Assembly: GCA_947460275.1 (NCBI GenBank)
Contig: CANHHZ010000140.1
Location: 1 to 5,419, forward strand
DNA length: 5,419 bases
From: Sphingobacteriaceae bacterium
Lineage (GTDB): Bacteria; Bacteroidota; Bacteroidia; Sphingobacteriales; Sphingobacteriaceae
Direction of reading: 5' to 3'
Below are positions 1 to 5,107 of this stretch, piece by piece. Under the pieces are notes generated by a model that searched no databases, was not told the DNA's origin, and saw only the letters and a list, made by a program, of their open reading frames with translations. The translations under genes were made by a program, and so were the position numbers. Numbering within the stretch: position 1 is the first letter of the stretch; the number at the start of each line of letters is the position of its first letter.

Positions 1-168
1 ATTGCGGGTAAACGTGATAACATGTTAGGCTTAAAAGAAAACGTAATCGTTGGTCACTTGATTCCTTCAGGTACTGGTGTTCGTGGATATGAGCGTATCA
101 TTGTTGGTTCTCAAGAAGAATACGATAAATTATTGGCTTCTAAACAAGAAGAAGAAGTAGAAGCTTAA
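1..168 (+). CDS. rpoC: DNA-directed RNA polymerase subunit beta', C-terminal fragment
   Basis: Frame 1 is open from the first base and ends at TAA (166–168), giving the last 55 residues of a protein that begins outside the window. The fragment contains GLKENVIVGHLIPSGTG, the near-terminal signature of bacterial beta' subunits, in which this segment lies close to the omega-binding C-terminus. It is followed by a Bacteroidota-style ending (IVGSQEEYDKLL) and a short acidic tail, QEEEVEA. Beta' carries the catalytic Mg-binding site of RNA polymerase, but that part is not in view. Codons are clean and no frame break is seen. The strong terminator just downstream indicates that rpoC is the last gene of its operon, normally rplKAJL-rpoBC, although the upstream genes are not visible here. 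Confidence 0.96.
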   Translation: MAGKRDNMLGLKENVIVGHLIPSGTGVRGYERIIVGSQEEYDKLLASKQEEEVEA

Positions 169-200
169 TCCCTAAATCCACAAAGGGGACTTTACATTCA

Positions 201-233
201 AATCCCTAGCGTTTATTCGCTAGGGATTTTTTT
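201..233 (+). terminator. Intrinsic terminator of the rpoC operon
   Basis: A perfect 11-bp stem is formed by AATCCCTAGCG (201–211) and CGCTAGGGATT (218–228), with the 6-nt loop TTTATT. A run of seven T covers 227–233. The hairpin begins 32 nt after the rpoC stop codon. On the opposite strand it is not followed by a T tract, so it should work only for + strand transcription. Confidence 0.93.
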
Positions 234-245
234 ATGTACTTATGC

Positions 246-274
246 TTTGTTTAAAAATGCTTTTTATACTTTTG
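246..274 (+). promoter_or_regulatory. Bacteroidota-type promoter for the DUF3467 gene
   Basis: TACTTTTG at 267–274 is an exact match to the Bacteroidota -7 consensus TAnnTTTG. TTTG at 246–249 lies 17 nt upstream and fits the -33 element. In this phylum transcription usually starts a few bases after the -7 box, which here falls at about 278–282, at or next to the ATG at 282. The site follows the rpoC terminator, so it would give DUF3467 its own transcript. The match and spacing are seen directly; the activity is inferred. Confidence 0.72.
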
Positions 275-281
275 AGTTATT

Positions 282-593
282 ATGGAAAATCAACAAGAAA
301 ATCAAATCAATATAGAACTGTCGGAAGAGATGGCCGAGGGTATTTTTTCTAATTTAGCCATTATTACGCATTCAAATACAGAGTTTGTTTTGGATTTTAT
401 CAGAGTAATGCCTGGTGTACCTAAGGCAAAAGTTAAATCCAGAATTATTTTAACGCCAGAGCATGCCAAAAGATTAATGCTTGCCATGCAAGACAATATA
501 GAAAAATTTGAAGGCGTACATGGTAGAATAAAAACACATGAAGAGCCTCCTGGTTTTCCGATGAATTTTGGGGGACCAACTGCGCAAGCTTAA
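282..593 (+). CDS. DUF3467 family small protein
   Basis: This is a 103-residue soluble protein with no signal peptide, membrane segment or cysteine. It matches the DUF3467 family as I remember it. The conserved core is ELSEEMAEGIFSNLAIITHS (residues 12–31), then EFVLDFIRVMPGVPKAKVKS (34–53), then ILTPEHAKRLMLAM (56–69), a helix that family members keep. The C-terminus is low in complexity (PPGFPMNFGGPTAQA) and probably flexible. The ATG at 282 is preferred because the homologous N-terminus, a short polar Glu/Gln/Asn stretch leading into INIEL, begins here; the next ATG (330) would cut into the conserved block. No Shine-Dalgarno sequence precedes it and the promoter sits 7 nt upstream. The biochemical role is unknown. 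Its position directly after rpoC is one I recall from other Bacteroidota and may point to a transcription- or growth-linked job, but that is inference. Confidence 0.9.
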   Translation: MENQQENQINIELSEEMAEGIFSNLAIITHSNTEFVLDFIRVMPGVPKAKVKSRIILTPEHAKRLMLAMQDNIEKFEGVHGRIKTHEEPPGFPMNFGGPTAQA

Positions 594-609
594 TTTTTAG
601 CTTGTTGCA
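581..609. terminator. Weak hairpin between convergent DUF3467 and miaA
   Basis: CAAGCT (585–590) pairs with AGCTTG (599–604) around an 8-nt loop. An outer TGC (581–583) can pair with GCA (607–609) across a small internal loop. The left arm lies inside the last codons of DUF3467, and the miaA stop codon is at 626–628. Neither strand shows a T tract after the stem, so this is a poor intrinsic terminator by sequence. It is the only structure in the 32-bp gap and may act as a weak bidirectional end or an RNase barrier. Confidence 0.3.
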
Positions 610-625
610 GATGCATTGCAATTGA

Positions 626-1528
626 TTATAGTAACGTTTTTAAATAGTTAAGTACTTGTGTGGTTTGAGCAGGTTCAAACCACCTAGTGCTATCGTCTCG
701 CCTAAACCATGTAAGTTGCCGTTTCGCAAAACGACGTGTATTTTGTTTAATCAGAGCAACAGCAGAGGCTAAATCTGTTTTTCCTTCTAAATAGTCGAAC
801 AATTCTGAATAACCTACTGTATTTAATGCGTTATATTGCTTAAACGGCACTAATTGCTGTACTTCGTTTAACAAACCGCTCTCCATCATTACATCTACAC
901 GTTTGTTGATACGTTGGTATAGTAAATTTCTATCTGTGTTTAAGCCAATTTTGATGATTTTAAAAGGACGTTCTTTTTTGCTACTAGTTAAGAATGAGCT
1001 TAGTTTTTTTCCACTAGAAAGCACTACTTCCAGTCCCCTAATCATTCGTTGTGGATTAAACTGATCTACCTTTTCAAAATAATCAGGATCCAACTTCTGG
1101 AGTTGTGTTTTGATAGCTTCTATTCCTTCGTTAGCTAGTTTTTCGTTTAGTTGATTTCTAATTTCTAAATCTATTTCTGGTAAATCATCTAAGCCTTTGC
1201 AAATGGCATCTATATATAAACCCGAGCCACCCACCATAATTAGTGTTTCGTGCTTTTTAAAAAGCTGGTCGATTAATTTTAGGCCTTCAACTTCAAAATC
1301 TCCGGTACTAAAAAGTGTTTGTATGCTATGAGAATTAATAAAATGATGTGGTGCTTCCGCTAACTCTTGTAGGGAGGGTTTTGCAGTACCGATGTTCATC
1401 TCCTTAAAAAATTGCCTTGAGTCAGCAGAAATAATTTCGCTGTTATAAAATTGAGCTAGTTGTATGGCTAACTCGGTTTTACCAATTGCAGTTGGTCCAA
1501 CCACTACTATTAAAGTGTTTTGTGGCAT
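626..1528 (-). CDS. miaA: tRNA dimethylallyltransferase MiaA
   Basis: This 300-residue enzyme transfers the dimethylallyl group of DMAPP to N6 of A37 in tRNAs that read UNN codons, making i6A, which MiaB may later thiomethylate. Family motifs appear in order: P-loop GPTAIGKT (residues 11–18), ISADSRQFF (33–41) with the conserved Asp36 expected as general base, NIGTAKP (45–51), APHH (59–62), GGSGLY (100–105), NPQRMIRGLEV (about 158–168), NTVGYSEL in the C-terminal third, and RFAKRQLTWFR (266–276). The length is normal for the family. GG-S-GLY has Ser where many homologues have Thr, a conservative change. The ATG at 1528 places the P-loop where expected. The gene lies 17 nt after the PRiA4_ORF3-like gene on the same strand and is probably co-transcribed with it. 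It ends 32 bp from the convergent DUF3467 gene. Confidence 0.97.
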   Translation of the reverse strand: MPQNTLIVVVGPTAIGKTELAIQLAQFYNSEIISADSRQFFKEMNIGTAKPSLQELAEAPHHFINSHSIQTLFSTGDFEVEGLKLIDQLFKKHETLIMVGGSGLYIDAICKGLDDLPEIDLEIRNQLNEKLANEGIEAIKTQLQKLDPDYFEKVDQFNPQRMIRGLEVVLSSGKKLSSFLTSSKKERPFKIIKIGLNTDRNLLYQRINKRVDVMMESGLLNEVQQLVPFKQYNALNTVGYSELFDYLEGKTDLASAVALIKQNTRRFAKRQLTWFRRDDSTRWFEPAQTTQVLNYLKTLL

Positions 1529-1545
1529 TGGCCCTGGTGTAAAGA

Positions 1546-2193
1546 TTAATAATCGTCTTTATCGTTTCCGAAATCTTCTTCGTAATCATCGCTATCCCCA
1601 AATTCGTCGTTTTCAGTTTCTTCGTCGCTTTCTTCGTCTGTCTCTTCAGCCACAATTCCTCTTCCTCCCATTGCCTCTAGTTCTTCAGTATCTTCTGGAA
1701 CAAAATTCATTTCATTTAAAAAGTCAAAATCGGTAGAGGGACTACTGGTTGTGGCTGCAAATGACCCGACATTGTTTTTGTCGAAAATTTTAGGGGCTTC
1801 GCCAGTGCTTTTTACCAAAAATGGGTATTCGACATGAGGGTCGTTTTCTAAGATAATCTTAATCAGTTCTACGTGAAAATCAAATGGTCGTTCGAAATTA
1901 TAGATGTAATAAAATTTTTGGTGCGGATCTTCAATGAAACTACTCAATTTAGCATTTTCCATTAAGGTTACGCCATTGTCTATTTTACGTTGACTAGGCA
2001 AAATGGCAATTTCATCTCCCTTAATCCAATTGTCGGTACTCACATAAAATGACGAAGGTTTTTCGGAGTCGTAACCTGTAGATTTATGGATTGCCCTATG
2101 TAAATCTTCAAAAGTTTGGTTGGTTTTTAAATCAATCTCTCTAACTATGTCGTCAAAATCTTCAAATGATATTTTAAATCTATAAATTGCCAT
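1546..2193 (-). CDS. PRiA4_ORF3-like (IS1096 passenger TnpR-like) protein with acidic C-terminal tail
   Basis: This 215-residue cytosolic protein resembles the plasmid pRiA4b ORF-3 family, often labelled 'IS1096 element passenger TnpR family'. The N-terminal half is recognisable: MAIYRFKISFEDF, then TFEDLHRAIHKSTGYD (27–42), then SSFYVSTDNWIKGDEI (47–62), then FYYIYNFERPFDFHVEL (94–110). In typical members the latter reads like YxYDFGDxWxHxI, followed by a Cys/Pro-rich GxxxCPPED segment; here that segment is replaced by YPFLVKSTGEAPKIF (123–137) with no cysteine. Residues 138–182 look like a disordered linker, and residues 183–215 form a strongly acidic tail (20 Asp/Glu of 33). The function is unknown. 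No transposase, resolvase or terminal repeats are nearby, so the transposon name is historical. It sits between cca and miaA, 51 nt and 17 nt away, which suggests a housekeeping role linked to tRNA or RNA. That link is inference. Confidence 0.8.
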   Translation of the reverse strand: MAIYRFKISFEDFDDIVREIDLKTNQTFEDLHRAIHKSTGYDSEKPSSFYVSTDNWIKGDEIAILPSQRKIDNGVTLMENAKLSSFIEDPHQKFYYIYNFERPFDFHVELIKIILENDPHVEYPFLVKSTGEAPKIFDKNNVGSFAATTSSPSTDFDFLNEMNFVPEDTEELEAMGGRGIVAEETDEESDEETENDEFGDSDDYEEDFGNDKDDY

Positions 2194-2244
2194 TGCTTCT
2201 GCTATTTTCTCTGTAAAAATAAGAAATTAAAATAATTTTTAGGT

Positions 2245-3657
2245 TTAGTTTTGGTGAGAAATAGGATTTAAACCTAATTCTTTAGCCTTGTTTAGCATGT
2301 AGTCAAATGCTTCTTGATAGGTGTTTGTTATTTCGCCTTCTAAAATGGCTTCTCGAATTGCATTTTTCAAAATCCCTACTTCTTTGCCTGCGGTTAAATT
2401 AAAGGTTTGCATAATGTCGATGCCAGTAATTGGTGGTTGCCAATTGCGCAACTGATCTCGCTCTTCCACATCCTTTAGTTTTTGTTTAACTAGTTCAAAG
2501 TTATTTCGGTATTTTTTTACTTTGTATTCATTTTTGGTGGTTATGTCTGCATTACACAATAACATAAGGCTCTCTATGTCTTCACCGGCTTCAAAAAGTA
2601 ATCGCCTAACAGCAGAATCTGTTACTTGTTCTTGCGCCAGCACAATGGGTCTTAAATGCAATTGAACTAATTTCTGTACCAATTTCATTTTTTCGTTTAG
2701 TGGAAGTTTCAGCTGTGTAAAAATTTGAGGTACCATTTTAGCACCCCTATCTTCATGGCCATGAAAAGTCCAACCATGATTTTTTTCAAACCTTTTGGTG
2801 GCTGGCTTGGCAATATCATGTAAAATTGCAGCCCAACGTAGCCATAAATCATCGGTGGTTTTAGCAATATTATCTAATACTTCTAAAGTGTGGTAAAAAT
2901 TGTCTTTGTGTGCCTTTCCATTAATGATTTCTACCCCATACAAACCTGCCATTTGCGGAAATATTAACTGCAATAGACCGGTATCAAATAAATATTTAAA
3001 GCCTATTGATGGAGTTTTGGCGAGAATAATTTTATTCAATTCGTCGGTAATGCGTTCTTTTGAAACAATATTTATACGCTCTTTTTGTGTTTTTATAGCA
3101 TTTATAGCTACTTCGTCGATAGCAAAATTTAATTGTGTGGCAAAGCGGATGGCACGCAGCATACGTAAAGGATCGTCTGAAAAAGTAATTTTTGGATCTA
3201 AAGGGGTACGTATAAATTTTTTGTTTAAATCTTCTATGCCATTAAAAGGATCTATTAATTCACCGTAATTATGAGCATTTAAAGAAATAGCCAAAGCATT
3301 GATGGTAAAATCCCTGCGTAACTGGTCATCTTCTAAAGAGCCATTCTCTACAATTGGTTTTCTAGAGTCTGTTCGATATGATTCTTTTCTAGCGCCAACA
3401 AATTCTATTTCTAAATCGCCATATTTTAGCATTGCTGTACCAAAATTTTTGAATATGGCTACTTTACTTTTTAACTGTTCGCCAACTAGTTCTGCAAACT
3501 CAATACCATTTCCTATAACTACAATGTCTATATCCTTAGATTCTCGATCTAAAAATAAATCCCTTACAAACCCCCCAATTACAAAGGCTTCGGTGTGTGT
3601 TTTGGTTGCAATGTTTGCCAAAACCTTAAAAATTGGATGTTGTAAGTGTTGCTGCAT
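2245..3657 (-). CDS. cca: CCA-adding-type tRNA nucleotidyltransferase with HD domain
   Basis: This is a class II nucleotidyltransferase that probably adds or repairs the tRNA 3' CCA end. Numbered from the ATG at 3657 (470 aa), it shows FVIGGFVRD (25–33), the metal-binding DxD in KDIDIV (Asp42, Asp44), RRDFTINAL (114–122), DDPLRMLRAIRFA (161–173), ERITDEL (201–207), an HD phosphohydrolase domain (His256, His280-Asp281, then HGHEDRGA at 299–306), and a C-terminal PPITGIDIM (408–416). An in-frame ATG at 3693 would add 12 residues (MLNDFRHKDTIT) that I do not expect in the family. MQQHLQHPIFKVL is the usual Bacteroidota beginning, and AGGA lies about 10 nt before the 3657 ATG. Splitting of CCA and A-adding roles, or a poly(A) polymerase activity, cannot be excluded from sequence. 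The gene has its own promoter at 3762–3790. Confidence 0.94.
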   Translation of the reverse strand: MQQHLQHPIFKVLANIATKTHTEAFVIGGFVRDLFLDRESKDIDIVVIGNGIEFAELVGEQLKSKVAIFKNFGTAMLKYGDLEIEFVGARKESYRTDSRKPIVENGSLEDDQLRRDFTINALAISLNAHNYGELIDPFNGIEDLNKKFIRTPLDPKITFSDDPLRMLRAIRFATQLNFAIDEVAINAIKTQKERINIVSKERITDELNKIILAKTPSIGFKYLFDTGLLQLIFPQMAGLYGVEIINGKAHKDNFYHTLEVLDNIAKTTDDLWLRWAAILHDIAKPATKRFEKNHGWTFHGHEDRGAKMVPQIFTQLKLPLNEKMKLVQKLVQLHLRPIVLAQEQVTDSAVRRLLFEAGEDIESLMLLCNADITTKNEYKVKKYRNNFELVKQKLKDVEERDQLRNWQPPITGIDIMQTFNLTAGKEVGILKNAIREAILEGEITNTYQEAFDYMLNKAKELGLNPISHQN

Positions 3658-3716
3658 GGTTATGGTGTCCTTGTGTCGAAAATCATTCAACATCTATGTA
3701 AAAGATCCACATTTAA

Positions 3717-3730
3717 TCCGCAAGTGCGGA
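3717..3730 (-). other. Hairpin in the cca leader
   Basis: TCCGC (3717–3721) and GCGGA (3726–3730) form a GC-rich 5-bp stem with a 4-nt loop, the most stable structure visible in the 118-bp tsaC–cca gap. It lies downstream of the predicted cca start of transcription and about 60 nt before the ATG at 3657. No T run follows it on the - strand, so it is not a convincing terminator for tsaC. It may stabilise the 5' end of the cca message or be incidental. Confidence 0.4.
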
Positions 3731-3761
3731 AAAGTGACAATGAATTTTTTAAATATTTATG

Positions 3762-3790
3762 CAAAAGTAATAAAATTACTTACGTATCAA
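3762..3790 (-). promoter_or_regulatory. Bacteroidota-type promoter for the cca–miaA unit
   Basis: On the - strand, TACTTTTG (3769 down to 3762) matches TAnnTTTG exactly, and TTG (3790–3788) lies 18 nt upstream as a -33 element. The -7 box is identical to the one before DUF3467. The -33 element lies inside the last codons of tsaC. The predicted transcript start near 3757 gives a leader of about 100 nt before the ATG at 3657. It would make cca, the PRiA4_ORF3-like gene and miaA at least partly independent of the glycosyltransferase–tsaC unit. Confidence 0.68.
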
Positions 3791-4339
3791 TTTAAATTGT
3801 CCAGATGGGCCTAATTTGATAATGGTAGAGGATTTTTTTGGTGTAATGTTGTCTTGCTCAAATTCTACAACGTAGTTGACCATATCAATAATTTCAGCTG
3901 TTATTTCATTAAAAAAGGCTGGTGTAGGCTTTCCACTTATGTTGGCCGAAGTGGATATGATGGGCTTGCGGAAACGCTGTAAAAGTTGTTGACAAAAAGA
4001 ATGTTTAACGATGCGGATTCCAATGCTTCCGTCTGTATTAATGGCGTTTTTTGCTAAGTTTTTTGCCCCGTCAAAAATAATAGTTAGGGGATTTTCTGCA
4101 TATGCTATCAATTCGTAAGCAACTTCTGGAATTTCGTTGACATAACTTTGTAGTTTATTCTCATTATCTAAAAGTACGATTAAGCTTTTATCTGCAGAGC
4201 GTCCTTTAATTTCGTTTATTTTAGCAACAGCTGTTTCGTTGGTGGCATCGCAACCTAAACCCCAAACGGTATCGGTAGGATAAAGGATGATACCTCCAGT
4301 ATTTAAAGTTTCTAAAGCTTTGCTGACGTCTTCTTTCAT
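3776..4339 (-). CDS. tsaC: L-threonylcarbamoyladenylate synthase (Sua5/YrdC/TsaC family)
   Basis: From threonine, bicarbonate and ATP this enzyme makes threonylcarbamoyl-AMP, which the TsaD/TsaB/TsaE system uses to form t6A37 in ANN-decoding tRNAs. The 187-residue protein is a stand-alone YrdC domain without the extra C-terminal Sua5 domain. Visible motifs are IILYPTDTVWGLGCDA (17–32), the KxR pair Lys45/Arg47 in IKGRSADKSLIVLL, GSIGIRI (104–110), the SxN pair Ser131/Asn133 in STSANISG (129–136), and a final KKSSTIIKL. A longer reading from TTG at 4366 would add nine residues. The ATG at 4339 is preferred because it fits the family N-terminus and overlaps the upstream stop codon as ATGA, implying translational coupling. 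The gene is the last of the glycosyltransferase unit and is followed by the cca promoter. Confidence 0.95.
   Translation of the reverse strand: MKEDVSKALETLNTGGIILYPTDTVWGLGCDATNETAVAKINEIKGRSADKSLIVLLDNENKLQSYVNEIPEVAYELIAYAENPLTIIFDGAKNLAKNAINTDGSIGIRIVKHSFCQQLLQRFRKPIISTSANISGKPTPAFFNEITAEIIDMVNYVVEFEQDNITPKKSSTIIKLGPSGQFKLIRK
4336..4339 (-). other. ATGA stop/start overlap coupling DUF5672 to tsaC
   Basis: The tsaC ATG (4339–4337) shares bases with the TGA stop (4338–4336) of the upstream DUF5672 gene. This arrangement usually means that ribosomes finishing the first gene start the second. It decides the tsaC start and shows that the two genes share one message. Confidence 0.85.
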
Positions 4340-5106
4340 TCTATTTCTGGTATAAATTGTTTCCAAAATTTAGGATTGTGTTTTAGCGGAGCATGACAAC
4401 CAAAAGGCAAGTTTCCATTCAAATAATTGTATGCATTTTCTGGATTAAATTCTACACTAAACCCTATTGCTTCTTGCCAGAGAGGAATGTTAAATATAGA
4501 AATTTTTGGGGCTTCTAATGACCAAAATATATCCTCATTATAGGTTTCGTTTTTTGAAGTTGTATATTTTTTCAACAAATTCTCATCTACATTTTCTAAT
4601 ATTTTTATTGCAGCGCTAATTTTTCTTAGAGAAAGACCGCCATTTCCAACTTTATTATGGCGTTTAGCATAGGTTTTGTTGTATTTTAAACTGATTTTTA
4701 ACTTTTCTAAAAATCTAAATAACGCATTTTGATTTATTTTTTCAGGTCTAAACCAAGGGGAGCCAATGTAATCGTAATTTTTTTCGCACCATAGCATAAG
4801 CTCATTTTTGAACAGATAAACATCAGCTTGGTGGATTAATAAATAATCGAAAAGCCTAAATGTAAAATAAAATTCTTTAGATAGTAAGAGTTGATTATAT
4901 CCGTTTATATTTTCGAAATAATATTGTGCAAATCTTTTTACCTCAAGCTTTTGTAAAGCTCCAAAAGCCTCACTTATTTCTAAGCCTTCGGGCGCCACGA
5001 TGACTTGTTTGAAGTTTTTTGTTAAGCGAACTCCATTTTCTAAAAAAGCTAGTTCTATTTTACTTGGTGGTTTATATAATGGAAATACAATTATGCAACT
5101 TTTCAT
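4336..5106 (-). CDS. DUF5672 family glycosyltransferase-like protein
   Basis: This is a 256-residue protein without signal peptide or clear membrane segment. It fits the DUF5672 family, found in surface-polysaccharide loci and considered a GT-A-like glycosyltransferase. Motifs seen are FDYLLIHQADVYLF (86–99), where the Asp in QADVYLF lies in the place of the family's sugar-nucleotide/metal motif, YDYIGSPWF (111–119), VGNGGLSLR (153–161), NEDIFW (190–195), IGFSVE (214–219) and LPFGCHA (233–239). The N-terminus has a beta-strand start (CIIVFPLYKP) and IVAPEGL, typical of a nucleotide-binding fold. The ATG at 5106 lies one base after the stop codon of the upstream GT4 gene, so the two are tightly linked. 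The donor sugar and acceptor cannot be told. The gene is clearly more AT-rich than cca or miaA. Confidence 0.83.
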   Translation of the reverse strand: MKSCIIVFPLYKPPSKIELAFLENGVRLTKNFKQVIVAPEGLEISEAFGALQKLEVKRFAQYYFENINGYNQLLLSKEFYFTFRLFDYLLIHQADVYLFKNELMLWCEKNYDYIGSPWFRPEKINQNALFRFLEKLKISLKYNKTYAKRHNKVGNGGLSLRKISAAIKILENVDENLLKKYTTSKNETYNEDIFWSLEAPKISIFNIPLWQEAIGFSVEFNPENAYNYLNGNLPFGCHAPLKHNPKFWKQFIPEIE

Positions 5107-5107
5107 T

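Noticed and set aside
302..496. A 64-codon - strand open frame within DUF3467
   Set aside because: It is antisense to a recognised family member and has no supporting signals.
1464..1736. A 90-codon open frame on the + strand across the start of miaA and the end of the PRiA4_ORF3-like gene
   Set aside because: It is antisense to two well-supported genes. Its Arg/Leu-rich product is what the complement of the acidic-tail codons gives. No promoter or family resemblance is seen.
1546..2193. Reading the PRiA4_ORF3-like gene as part of an insertion sequence, because of the IS1096/TnpR family name
   Set aside because: No transposase, inverted repeats or target duplications are visible. The gene fits tightly between housekeeping genes.
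3658..3760. A riboswitch in the cca leader
   Set aside because: The leader is short and AT-rich with only one 5-bp hairpin. No known riboswitch core motif is recognisable and no terminator-like element follows.
2900..3814. Two + strand open frames of 122 and 171 codons opposite cca
   Set aside because: They lie opposite a gene with full nucleotidyltransferase and HD motifs. The translations look random, and the second runs through the cca promoter region.
4340..4366. Longer tsaC starting at TTG 4366
   Set aside because: It would need a rare start codon and a deep overlap with the upstream gene, while the ATG at 4339 gives both an ATGA coupling and the usual family N-terminus.
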